DNA of 64,000 nucleotides from Euglena gracilis (lineage: Eukaryota > Euglenida > Euglenophyceae > Euglenales), in the NCBI GenBank assembly GCA_039621445.1, contig CP154956.1, positions 79,542,474-79,606,473 of the forward strand, read 5' to 3'. Below, one piece after another: positions 10,840 through 20,895 of this stretch; the stretch's first letter is position 1, and each line of letters starts with the position of its first letter. Under the pieces are notes generated by a model. It was not told where the DNA came from, ran no database searches, and was given only the letters and a program-made list of their open reading frames with translations. The translations under genes and the position numbers were made by a program.

Positions 10840-10969
10840 TTTAAAAACGTGTTCAGAGCCCGCCAAAATGCCTGCCCTGAAATTCGTGGTCATGATTCAC
10901 GCAAGGGGTCAAAAACGCGATTTGTGAAATTCGGACCCAAAAAACGGCGCCCTCATTGAAAACGTACCT

Positions 10970-11030
10970 GAACACAGATGCCTTCACTGAAAACGTGTCA
11001 TTGCCACAAATGCCCTCACTGAAAACGTGT
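10970..11030 (+). repeat. Minisatellite C, 32-bp unit (module 1)
   Basis: Units contain ATGCCTTCACTGAAAACGTG followed by TCATTGCCACAA or CCTGAACACAG. Larger arrays are at 12455-12605, 14020-14165 and 15593-15745. Inverted arrays flank the minus-strand PHD copy at 37575-37740 and 38695-38835. Confidence 0.8.
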
Positions 11031-11076
11031 CACCCCCCCCCTTTTTCTTTTTTTTCCTTTTTCCCGCAGCCCTGCC

Positions 11077-11308
11077 GGTACTTGTCTGTTATCGCACGAC
11101 ATACCCCCCCTTTTGGTTATCGCACGACACCTTATTTTTAGTCCTATGGGGTTATTTAAGGGGTAGGGTTAGGTGCGCACAGGCCATTTAGCGCAACATG
11201 GCCTGTGCGCACCTAACCCTACTCCTTAAATAACCCCATATTAACCCAAAAAAAGAGCGTCGTGCGATAACCAAAAGGGGGTATGTCGTGCGATAACAGA
11301 CAAGTACC
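11077..11308. mobile_element. Foldback element in PHD module 1
   Basis: GGTACTTGTCTGTTATCGCA and its complement form the ends, with TAGGGTTAGGTGCGCACAGG arms inside. It lies between a conserved TTTTTCCCGCAG acceptor and the ATG at 11321. Flanks are GCCCTGCC on the left and GCCCTTGCC on the right, consistent with a target duplication plus one indel. The inverted 38.6-kb copy has a single GCCTGCC here and no element. Confidence 0.88.
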
Positions 11309-11320
11309 GCCCTTGCCAAT

Positions 11321-12029
11321 ATGGCCAAACGCACGGCAAACTTTGTGAATGGTCTTTTGCCACCTCCCCCTAGGACGGAACTGTTCCTGGCTGCTCTCGC
11401 GGTATACCAGCAAGATGCCAAGAAGCCGAAGGTTGACCCCCTTCATGGCACCTTGCTGGCACAGGGCAACACAAAGAAAAACGTCCGGCTCCGTGGGTGC
11501 AGAGCTTGCTGCTGTTGCCAACTGTTTGGAGTTCGCCAAACTGTGTCAACATCGGCAAGCCTCTTATCCTGAGCTGGATGCTTTCTTTGTTGCCTGGACG
11601 GGATGGGAGCTGGAACCCAGCCTGTTGTTCAATGAGGCGAGCGTCATCGAACAATGTGTGGCTCAACGTGAGCAGCAGTCGGGAACTTTGTTCGTTTCAG
11701 GGAATCGTTCGGCAACCTCTTTCATTTCGAAAATCAGGACCTGACCAGTGTTCCCTCTGTCTTTCCCACCGCCGAGCAACGTTTCGCTCCTGCGGTCAGC
11801 TCTGTTCCCTCCCCTGACCAACCCCCTGTGCCTCGTGCTGTGTCGACTGCCTTTCAAACAGGAGAAATGTGGTTTTTGTGGTGTTGCCATTCCGAAAAAT
11901 CCAAATTGTGTGGAGCTGAACAAAGTTGTGTGTGACGCCTGCGGTTTGGCATATCATTTTCATTGCCAAGATTTGCGGCGGCCACCAAAGTATGGCTCTT
12001 TTTTGTGTAAAGCCTGTTGTGTGCCGTAA
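11321..12029 (+). pseudogene. PHD-finger gene family, copy A (frame-broken)
   Basis: The first frame from ATG 11321 reads MAKRTANFVNGLLPPPPRTE through to GTLLAQGNTKK. An extra C after AAGAAAAA moves it to a second frame, GSVGAELAAVANCLEFAKLC to LLFNEASVIEQCVAQREQQ. The coding-like linker ENQDLTSVPSVFPTAEQRFA is back in the first frame. A two-base deficit before CTGCC then moves the last segment, a C4HC3 PHD finger (CGFC, CDAC, HFHC, CKAC), which ends at TAA 12029. PHD fingers usually bind histone tails, but the acidic/aromatic pocket cannot be judged here. Compared with the 38-kb copy it is a pseudogene unless introns or recoding rescue it. The first domain is unrecognised. Confidence 0.8.
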
Positions 12030-12651
12030 TTTTCGCCCCTTCCCCTGTCGTTGTGCCAAGGCAACCTAGCCTTCTTGTTGTCGTCTTCTTCGTGTTGTAG
12101 AGTGCCCCTGACCCGCCTCACCCGTTGAGGACCACCCGGCCTCTCAACCGCACGCCGATTTTTCCTGATTTTTTTTTTTTTTTATCTAGCGATTTTCGTG
12201 TTCTTGCTTTGGGGGTGGGGTTGCCACAGTGCCCTCACTGAAAATGTGCTGAACACAGATGCCTTCACTGAAAAAGTGTTTCAGCAGGGGCCCCGAGGGG
12301 GCCCCTGAACACGTTTTCAGGCTTGAAATCTGGGCTCAGCACATTTGTTTAAAAAGCCGCACGGCCACCCTGATTTTCTTCTGACATAGTCGATTTTTCC
12401 TTTGTGTGAATGTGATTTTTCATGACCGGATTTCGTCTTTTCCGGGGGTTTGCCACAGATGCCCTCACTGAAAACGTGCCTGAACACAGATGCCTTCACT
12501 GAAAACGTGTCATTGCCACAAATGCCCTCATTGAAAACGTGCCTGAACACAGATGCCTTCACTGAAAACGTGTCATTGCCACAAATGCCCTCACTGAAAA
12601 CGTGTCACCCCCCCCCTTTTTCTTTTTTTTCCTTTTTCCCGCAGCCCTGCC

Positions 12652-12883
12652 GGTACTTGTCTGTTATCGCACGACATACCCCCCCTTTTGGTTATCGCAC
12701 GACACCTTATTTTTAGTCCTATGGGGTTATTTAAGGGGTAGGGTTAGGTGCGCACAGGCCATTTAGCGCAACATGGCCTGTGCGCACCTAACCCTACTCC
12801 TTAAATAACCCCATATTAACCCAAAAAAAGAGCGTCGTGCGATAACCAAAAGGGGGTATGTCGTGCGATAACAGACAAGTACC
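12652..12883. mobile_element. Foldback element in PHD module 2
   Basis: It has the same length (232 bp) and position as in module 1 and is almost identical, so it was copied with the module rather than inserted independently. Confidence 0.88.
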
Positions 12884-12895
12884 GCCCTTGCCAAT

Positions 12896-13604
12896 ATGGC
12901 CAAACGCACGGCAAACTTTGTGAATGGTCTTTTGCCACCACCCCCTAGGACGGAACTGTTCCTGGCTGCTCTCGCGGTATACCAGCAAGATGCCAAGAAG
13001 CCGAAGGTTGACCCCCTTCATGGCACCTTGCTGGCACAGGGCAACACAAAGAAAAACGTCCGGCTCCGTGGGTGCAGAGCTTGCTGCTGTTGCCAACTGT
13101 TTGGAGTTCGCCAAACTGTGTCAACATCGGCAAGCCTCTTATCCTGAGCTGGATGCTTTCTTTGTTGCCTGGACGGGATGGGAGCTGGAACCCAGCCTGT
13201 TGTTCAATGAGGCGAGCGTCATCGAACAATGTGTGGCTCAACGTGAGCAGCAGTCGGGAACTTTGTTCGTTTCAGGGAATCGTTCGGCAACCTCTTTCAT
13301 TTCGAAAATCAGGACCTGACCAGTGTTCCCTCTGTCTTTCCCGCCGCCGAGCAACGTTTCGCTCCTGCGGTCAGCTCTGTTCCCTCCCCTGACCAACCCC
13401 CTGTGCCTCGTGCTGTGTCGACTGCCTATAAAACAGGAGAAATGTGGTTTTTGTGGTGTTGCCATTCCGAAAAATCCAAATTGTGTGGAGCTGAACAAAG
13501 TTGTGTGTGACGCCTGCGGTTTGGCATATCATTTTCATTGCCAAGATTTGCGGCGGCCACCAAAGTATGGCTCTTTTTTGTGTAAAGCCTGTTGTGTGCC
13601 GTAA
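12896..13604 (+). pseudogene. PHD-finger gene family, copy B (frame-broken)
   Basis: It is nearly identical to copy A and carries the same extra C after GNTKK and the same two-base deficit ahead of the PHD finger. It reads CCTATAAAACAG where copy A reads CCTTTCAAACAG just before the finger, and has CACCACCCCC for CACCTCCCCC early on. The PHD cysteines and histidine are all kept. The next 400 bp carry a G-rich palindromic insertion absent from copy A. Confidence 0.8.
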
Positions 13605-13744
13605 TTTTCGCCCCTTCCCCTGTCGTTGTGCCAAGGCAACCTAGCCTTCTTGTTGTCGTCTTCTTCGTGTTGTAGAGTGCCCCTGACCCGCCTCACCCGT
13701 TGAGGACCACCCGGCCTCTCAACCGCACGCCGATTTTTCCTGAT

Positions 13745-13801
13745 AGCGATTTTTGTTTCTTGCTGGGGGGGGTCGGCACGCCGTGGCGAGGGGTCCGGCT
13801 A

Positions 13802-13858
<57 letters not shown>

Positions 13859-14010
13859 GGGGGGGGGTTTGCCAAGAAAATTTTCTTTGGCGCGGCTGAC
13901 ATGGCGTGGCGAGGGGGTCTGAAAAGGGGGGGGAGGGGGGGGGTAAAATGGCGTGGCGAGGGGGTCGGTGAGGGGGGGGGGAGGGGTGTGCCGACCCCCC
14001 TGGGGGTTGC
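13745..14010. mobile_element. GGTCGGCACnCC palindromic element in module 2
   Basis: The ends GGGGTCGGCACGCC and GTGTGCCGACCCCCC are inverted. The core is a TTTGCCAAGAAAATTTTC palindrome, and GGCGTGGCGAGGGGGTC recurs. It contains a 57-bp G-dominated run (13803-13867). Module 1 has only TTCTTGCTTTGGGGGTGG here, so this is an insertion. Relatives lie at 15318-15590, 17870-18110, 18300-18535 and 18965-19190. Confidence 0.75.
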
Positions 14011-14208
14011 CACAGATGCCCTCACTGAAAACGTGCCTGAACACAGATGCCTTCACTGAAAACGTGTCATTGCCACAAATGCCCTCATTGAAAACGTGCC
14101 TGAACACAGATGCCTTCACTGAAAACGTGTCATTGCCACAAATGCCCTCACTGAAAACGTGTCACCCCCCCCCTTTTTCTTTTTTTTCCTTTTTCCCGCA
14201 GCCCTGCC

Positions 14209-14444
14209 GGTACTTGTCTGTTATCGCACGACAAACCCCCCCTTTTGGTTTTCGCACGACACCTTATTTTTAGTCCTATGGGGTTATTTAAGGGGTAGGG
14301 TTAGGTGCGCACAGGCCATTTAGCGCAACATGGCCTGTGCGCACCTAACCCTACTCCTTAAATAACCCCATATTAACCCAAAAAAAGAGCGTCGTGCGAT
14401 TTTTAACCAAAAGGGGGTATGTCGTGCGATAACAGACAAGTACC
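14209..14444. mobile_element. Foldback element in PHD module 3
   Basis: 236 bp; it differs from modules 1 and 2 mainly by a TTTT insertion (GCGATTTTTAACC) in the right arm. Same site and termini. Confidence 0.88.
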
Positions 14445-14456
14445 GCCCTTGCCAAT

Positions 14457-15165
14457 ATGGCCAAACGCACGGCAAACTTTGTGAATGGTCTTTTGCCACC
14501 ACCCCCTAGGACGGAACTGTTCCTGGCTGCTCTCGCGGTATACCAGCAAGATGCCAAGAAGCCGAAGGTTGACCCCCTTCATGGCACCTTGCTGGCACAG
14601 GGCAACACAAAGAAAAACGTCCGGCTCCGTGGGTGCAGAGCTTGCTGCTGTTGCCAACTGTTTGGAGTTCGCCAAACTGTGTCAACATCGGCAAGCCTCT
14701 TATCCTGAGCTGGATGCTTTCTTTGTTGCCTGGACGGGATGGGAGCTGGAACCCAGCCTGTTGTTCAATGAGGCGAGCGTCATCGAACAATGTGTGGCTC
14801 AACGTGAGCAGCAGTCGGGAACTTTGTTCGTTTCAGGGAATCGTTCGGCAACCTCTTTCATTTCGAAAATCAGGACCTGACCAGTGTTCCCTCTGTCTTT
14901 CCCACCGCCGAGCAACGTTTCGCTCCTGCGGTCAGCTCTGTTCCCTCCCCTGACCAACCCCCTGTGCCTCGTGCTGTGTCGACTGCCTATAAAACAGGAG
15001 AAATGTGGTTTTTGTGGTGTTGCCATTCCGAAAAATCCAAATTGTGTGGAGCTGAACAAAGTTGTGTGTGACGCCTGCGGTTTGGCATATCATTTTCATT
15101 GCCAAGATTTGCGGCGGCCACCAAAGTATGGCTCTTTTTTGTGTAAAGCCTGTTGTGTGCCGTAA
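14457..15165 (+). pseudogene. PHD-finger gene family, copy C (frame-broken)
   Basis: It has the same domain order and the same frame breaks as copies A and B. The finger again shows CGFC, CDAC, HFHC and CKAC and stops at TAA 15165. It shares the CCTATAAAACAG reading with copy B, so B and C are sisters. A G-rich palindromic element follows at 15318. Confidence 0.8.
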
Positions 15166-15317
15166 TTTTTTCGCCCCTTCCCCTGTCGTTGTGCCAAGGC
15201 AACCTAGCCTTCTTGTTGTCGTCTTCTTCGTGTTGTAGAGTGCCCCTGACCCGCCTCACCCGTTGAGGACCACCCGGCCTCTCAACCGCACGCTGATTTT
15301 TCCTGATAGCGATTTTT

Positions 15318-15590
15318 GTTTCTTGCTGGGGGGGGTCGGCACACCGTGGCGAGGGGTCCGGCTAGGGGGGGGGGGAGGGGGGGTTTTTGGCGTTTTTTTG
15401 GGGTGGCGAGGGGGTCCCGGAAGGGGGGGGGAGGGGTGCGCGGGGGTTTGCCAAGAAAATTTTCTTTGGCGCGGCTGACATGGCGTGGCGAGGGGGTCTG
15501 AAAAGGGGGGGGAGGGGGGGGGGGGAAAATGGCGTGGCGAGGGGGTCGGTGAGGGGGGGGGGGAGGGGTGTGCCGACCCCCCTGGGGGTT
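15318..15590. mobile_element. GGTCGGCACnCC palindromic element in module 3
   Basis: Same ends and same AAGAAAATTTTCTTTGGCG core as the element at 13745, but with extra TTTTTGGCGTTTTTTTGGGG sequence and a shorter G run. Confidence 0.72.
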
Positions 15591-15744
15591 GCCACAGATG
15601 CCCTCACTGAAAACGTGCCTGAACACAGATGCCTTCACTGAAAACGTGTCATTGCCACAAAATGGCTCAGTGAAAAAAAAAAGCACACAGATGCCTTCAC
15701 TGAAAACGTGTCATTGCCACAAATGCCCTCATTGAAAATGTGTT

Positions 15745-17030
15745 CTGTGTCAAGAACTGTGTTTGGGCCAAGAGTTAGGGGGAGCCCAGGGGCAAAGGCG
15801 CCGTGGTCGCCCCTGGGCCCCCCTAAAACCTTGGCCCAAAACACTGTTCTTGTTTGAAACCGTGTTTTGGGCGAAGATTTAAGACTTTCAAAGTCTCGAA
15901 ATCAGCCCAAACATGGTTTCATGACCACGAATTTCAGGGCAGGCATTTGGCGGGCTGAACACGTTTTTAACCAGTTTGGTCCAAATTGGGTCCATTTCAT
16001 GGTCATCTGGAAGGATTTTCTGAATGACCAAACAAAACTCACCACTGACACACGCACAAAAAAGCACCGCGGGGGTGGTTCGGGACGGGGGGGACGGGGG
16101 GGGGGACGCGGGGGGGGGGGGAACGTGGCCCAACTGCCCCCACCCATTTTCTTTGGCGTCACCCAAATTTGTATGTACCATCACCCCCCCCTGAATGACC
16201 CCCCTTCTGTCTAGCCAGGACCCCGGGGGGCCACTTAGGGGGGTCAGAAAACAAAATTTTGATATCACCCCCCACCATTTTTGGAGGTAATTTTTGTGTG
16301 AAATTCGTGATCCACACCATTTTTTCCATCAGGTCAAAAATTTTCAAAAAATCAGATGTTTTGCGACCATTTTAATTTAAGAAAAATTTGTTCCGGCCGG
16401 ACCCCGGAGGGCCACTTAGGGGGGGGGGTAATGTAATTTTAATTTTCCTTTGGTCAACTAAAAAAATCATGACCAGCCAAAATCCGGGACGCGGGGGGGG
16501 GGGGCAGGGGCTTTTTTCCTTCAGTAGTGGACCCCCAGGGGGGAGGAGGGGGCAGGGTGGGTGGGTCCGGCCGAGCCCCTCCCCGGGGGGGGGGGTCCCC
16601 CAGAGGGGGGTGGGATAGAGGTCGACAGGCCATGGCCAATGGTCGGCTTGTCCACAGTTGGCCCAACCTCCGGAATTGCCATGAAAGTGCAGGAAATGTG
16701 TCTTGGAGAAACTGGTCAACCCCCCCCCCCAGTTTTCGGCCCCGTTGGGTGGGGCAGATCATCAAAAGGTAACTCTGATGGAAGGGACAAAGTCCAAAGT
16801 TTTGGGACTTAAATTCAAGTGCCAACACCGCCAATCGCCCGAAGGATGATGGGAAAGCAGCCTGCTCTGCACACCTGGATTGTACTTGAGGGGAAGTAAG
16901 TCGATGTTGGAAGTTAGCGACAGGATTGTCCGAAAACTGAAAGTTGAAAACTGCCTTGGAGAAAAAAACTGGAACCAAGCGCGTCCAGAGCTCACCGCAA
17001 CCCCCCCCAATAACTCGAATTCCCCCCCCC
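15745..17030. other. Gene-free interval with palindromes
   Basis: It contains a hairpin at 15770-15835 (AGCCCAGGGGC arms), a fragment of the PHD-flank sequence (15900-15965), and a G-tract island with the word GGGCCACTTAGGGGGG at 16190-16435. A left-end fragment of the CAGG family lies at 16515-16617 (CAGGGGCTTTTTTCC...GGGTGGGAT). No supported gene, although a long minus-strand frame is open across it. Confidence 0.5.
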
Positions 17031-17033
17031 CTG

Positions 17034-17249
17034 GCGGACGGTCCTGGCTGGCCATAGGCCGAATACTGGTTGGTTGCATAGGAAGGGAAAGAATTGGTGT
17101 AAGACCAAGCTGATGAATCGTTGTTCACACCAAAGGGTTGTGTGAAACCAGAACCATTATACCACATCACGTCTGAGGGAAAATATAGACGAACGAAAAA
17201 CGCGTCATTAATCGCAGTTATTCTCGCGTGCCAGTTGCCTTTGGCAGGT
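17034..17249 (-). CDS. Isolated exon-like segment, unknown protein
   Basis: On the minus strand a good 3' splice site (TTTGTTTTCGCAG) is followed by about 70 open codons of protein-like composition. They start PAKGNWHARITAINDAFFVR and pass through VMWYNGSGFTQPFGVNN to a Tyr/Ser/Gln-rich NQYSAYGQPGPSA. The exon runs into a G tract and no donor is obvious. I do not recognise the family. It is probably one exon of a gene, or a captured fragment. Confidence 0.4.
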
Positions 17250-17699
17250 CTGCGAAAACAAAAGACTTCATGGTGAAAATGAGTTTTCAGAAAACAAAAA
17301 TTTATCTTTTTTAAGATTTCCATGTGTCCTGAAAATTTTGACCATTCACCACCATGAAGACATTGATCTTATTTTTGGGAACATTTTTAGCTTGATATAG
17401 TCCCCATCCCCACCCAATGCCTTCCCCAAATCCCTTTACGCCCAAGGGAACAGCATGGGGACCAACTCGGGGGGAGGGGGAGCTAAGTCCCCCCCAAGAT
17501 ATTCCCATCTCGGACAACCCAAAAGGGTCATTTTTGTCAACTTTTTGGGCGAGCTTTTTTACAGAAAATGGTAAATTTTAAACGCGTTCATCAAAAAATG
17601 AATTTTGAAAATGTCAAAACCCAAAAAGATTTTTTTTTCAAAACCAATTTTTGAATCCCAAAATCACCGATTCTAGGACGCGCGCTGCCCGCGTGGCCG

Positions 17700-17709
17700 C
17701 CCTCGGACC

Positions 17710-17743
<34 letters not shown>

Positions 17744-19200
17744 ACTGTGCCATACCAGGAGAGTCATAGAGAGTCATGGGAGAATTAACCTCCACTTCTA
17801 CCTCTGTACCTCAACCTCTCTCCAGCCTTGCCCAAAACCCCAAGGTCTTTGCCAAATAGGGGGGGGAATCCCCCCGGGGGTCGGCACACCCCTCCCCCCC
17901 CCCTCACCGACCCCCTCGCCACGCCATTTTACCCCCCCCCCCCCCTCTTTTCAGGCCCCCTCGCCTCCCCATGTCAGCCGCGCCAAAGAAAATTTTCTTG
18001 GAAAACCCCCGCGCGCGCCTCCCCCCCCCCCATCCGGGACCCCCTCGCCACGCCACACCCCCCCCCCAGCCTGACGGCTCGCCACGGCGTGCCGACCCCC
18101 CCCATGCCCGGCCAAAGGTCCCAAGTGGATGATGGCTATGACGATCCCGGAGGAGGCCGACCACTAGAGCACCGTAGGTCGATAAGAGTAGCCAATGAAC
18201 CGCATTACCCCCCCCCTTTTTTCAAAGGACTTTTGACTGTTGGTCGTGCCGACCGGCACGACCTGTTTGAAATCGACCATATGTGATCGGTAACAACCAA
18301 GTGGGGGGTCGGCACACCCCTCCCCCCCCCCCCCTCACCCACCCCCTCGCCACGCCATTTTCCCCCCCCTCCCCCCCCCTTTTCAGACCCCCTCGCCACG
18401 CCATGTTAGGCCCACCAAAGAAAATTTTCTTGGAAAACCCCCGCGCCCCCCTCCCCCCCCCCATCCGAGACCCCCTCGCCACCCACCCCCCCCCCCCCTA
18501 GCCGGACCCCTCACCACGGCGTGCCGACCCCCCAGTGGAGGTCGGGCCGACCATGTGGTCGGTAGAAAACACCTCCGTGGTTTTCCATTTCAGAAGCAAA
18601 CTGACCCTTGGCCAAACCCTGTTGAACATATAGAGGGGCTCCAGACACCCAAGTTCGAAGGCCGGCTGAGTTCATCAGGGTGCGCGTTTTTGGCCATCCT
18701 TGCCTTGCACATACCACCAACCCCCCCCCTAATTGACCGTGGGACCTCTCCACGGGACCCCCCTTTTGGTCAATTAGGGGGGGGGGTCAATTAGGGGGGG
18801 GGTACCGTCAATTAGGGGGGGGGTACCGTCAATTTGGGGGTGCTTCGGCACGGAATCCCCCCGGGTAGTCAATTAGGGGGGGGTCGAAAAATTTTTCCCC
18901 GGGGCATTTGGTCAATTAGGGGGGGGGGTCAATTAGGGGGGGGGTTGGTGGTACAAAAGGGAGTCTGCACACCTCCCCCCCCCCCTCACCGACCCCCTCG
19001 CCACGCCATTTTACCCCCCCCCCCTTTTCAGACCCCCTCGCCACGCCATGTCAGGCCCGCCAAAGAAAATTTTCTTGGCAAACCCCCGCGCACCCCTCCC
19101 CCCCCCCCATCTGGGACCCTCGCCACGCCAAAAACCCCCTCCCCCCCCCCCTAGCCGGAAACCTCTCCACGGCGTGCCGACCCCCCAAAGGAGGTTTGGC
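17700..19200. repeat. C-tract palindrome cluster
   Basis: A 33-bp C run (about 17710-17743) is followed by three reverse-oriented copies of the GGTCGGCACnCC element (17870-18110, 18300-18535, 18965-19190), each with the CAAAGAAAATTTTCTTGG core. Between them lie a GGTCGGCCCGACC-type block (18120-18290) and a G-tract island with the word GGTCAATTAGGGGGG (18718-18955, about seven copies). No gene. Confidence 0.7.
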
Positions 19201-19329
19201 CACCCCCCCCCCTTGGTGGTCGGACCCCCTCGGCACGGCAAAATGTTGGCGTTTCTCATGCAAAGTTCAAAATTTGGAAAGTACCAATTAATCGTCAATC
19301 GTCCGAGGTACCTCGATTAATCGCGATTA

Positions 19330-19960
19330 ATCGTTTGGAGGCTAGGCACAGTGGGGGGAGGGGGGGGTCCAGGGGGGGGCGAGCGGCCGCGCGGGCGGCC
19401 GCGCGGGGGGGAAAGGGGGGGGGAGGGGGGTCCGAGGGCGGCCGCGCGGGCGGAACGCATCCTAAAATTGGTGATTTTCGGGTCCAAAAAGTGGTCATTT
19501 TTTGCCATTGTTGGGCCATTTTTGACCAAAAAAGTGCTTTTTTGGCCGCACGCAAAGCGCGCGGCCCCCAAATTTGCCATTTTGTGTCCGAAAATGGTCA
19601 TTTTTGGTCATTTTTGGGCCTCAAAAAATCGCGATTTTTTCACCAAAATTTTTTTTCTTGGCTATGCTAGGCACAGTGGGGGGAGGGGGCCCCCGGTGTT
19701 GAGACAGTCAGGGTTGTGCTAATTAATCGTTTCGAGCCGACAAAGGAGGCTAGGCGCGCCGCTCGGGGGTGGTCCGGGACCCCCCCCTCCCCCCCCTGCG
19801 CGGCCCCTGCGCGGCCGCCCGCGCGGCCTCTCCCCCCCCCCTGGACCCCGGGTGGTCCTGGGGTTCCAACTGTGTTGCCAACCCCCCCCCCCAAAATCGG
19901 CCAAAACCCGGCGCCTTTTTTTGGTCTAAAAGGCCATTTTTGGTGTCAAAATTTTCATCT
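19330..19960. repeat. GGCTAGGCACAGTGGGG repeat group
   Basis: GAGGCTAGGCACAGTGGGGG begins units at 19337 and about 19667, and a reversed G/C-tract unit follows at 19740. Each joins GGCCGCGCGGGCGGCC blocks to AT-rich sequence such as GGTCATTTTTTGCCATT. A related copy lies at 22318-22690 and a piece at 5205-5400. No gene. Confidence 0.55.
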
Positions 19961-19984
19961 GTCTAGGGGAGTGCCAAACGGTAG

Positions 19985-20060
19985 ACTAGGGGGGGGGGTA
20001 GTGGGTAGTCGGCCGACTACCCAATTGGTCGGCCGACTAGTCGGCCGACTACCCACTCTA
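19985..20060. repeat. Iterated TCGGCCGACTAG palindrome
   Basis: Overlapping self-complementary TCGGCCGACTA(G) words alternate with ACCCAATTGG and are bounded by G/C tracts. Further clusters are near 20910, 21255-21400, 24895-25040, 26005-26150, 28805-28955, 30918-31045, 33115-33250, 35325-35470, 36905-37055, 39215-39300, 40925-41070, 43140-43295 and 44275-44420. Confidence 0.85.
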
Positions 20061-20704
20061 ATGTGCTATCGGGTCAAAACCGCCGACTTTTAAGCCCCCC
20101 CCCCTGAGAAAAACTTTTGTCTAAATCACCTCAACACCAGTCAAAACCCACCCAAATGGCTCAGGAACCCCCCAATCGGGGTTGAATATGCAAAAAATTG
20201 GGGAAAATGTCCATTTTGGGTCACTTTTGACAAAAGAACACCATAGCTGGCACTTCGTTTAAAACGAAGTCAAAAAAAACATGTTTTTTTTAAAAAAAAA
20301 AACAAAAAAAAACGCCATTGAGGGTCCAGGGCAAAAAAAAATTTTTGCCTTTAACTTTAGCTGTTTTGCCCATCCTCGGTCAGAGAAAGACACCAAATTT
20401 GGGATGTTTCAAGTTGAAACATCCCAAAATGGCAGAAAAATGCCCTATTTTGACCATTCTTGTTGAAGACAACCAAAAGTATTGGTTTTCAAGTCATTTG
20501 AGCTAAGATTGGTTCACCCTTGCGATCAAAGGCAAAATTTGGACCATCATTTTCCCCTTTGTTTTTTTTTTGCCGTTTTTTTTTGCCCGTTTTTTTTAAA
20601 AAAAAACAAAAAAAACGTTTTTTTTTTTAAAAAAAACAAAAAAAACGCCAGCTATGAAGAACACCCCTCCCCATTGGATGTTCAATATAAGTCAAAATTT
20701 GCAC

Positions 20705-20895
20705 AAAAAGGTCTTATCCCTCCAAGTCTATTGCCAACATAGAAGGGATTTTGTTATTTGGGGGGGGGGCGGGGGTGGGCGGGGCCCCCCCCCCCCCGCC
20801 TATGCCAAAGTGAGCCACAAAAACGACTTAGCCCCCGAGTATGTTGCCAACATAGAAGGGATTTTGTTATTTGAGGGGGGGTGCGGGGGGGGGGG
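20705..20895 (+). repeat. ~115-bp satellite, two units
   Basis: The unit has TATGCCAAAGTGAGCCAC, AACGACTTAGCCCCCGAGTA, TGTTGCCAACA and AAGGGATTTTGTTATTTGAG, then a G tract and a GGCGGAGCC/C-tract hairpin. Confidence 0.85.

Larger units (their letters stand above)
10970..15745 (+). repeat. Tandem triplication of a ~1.57-kb module
   Basis: Equivalent ATGs at 11321, 12896 and 14457 give spacings of 1575 and 1561 bp. Each module contains minisatellite C, a foldback element, the PHD-family gene and a conserved tail (GAGTGCCCCTGACCCGCCTC). Copies differ at only a few positions in the gene. A fourth start of minisatellite C at 15590 diverges after about 150 bp, marking the broken right edge. Confidence 0.9.

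Noticed and set aside
13693-14119. Poly-Pro and poly-Gly frames around 13.8 kb
   Set aside because: They are translations of a G homopolymer run of about 57 bases inside a palindromic element.
16454-17323. 289-codon open frame on the minus strand
   Set aside because: Only its first part (17249-17034) has protein-like composition behind a splice acceptor. The rest crosses G/C tracts and transposon fragments, so I kept only the exon-like part.
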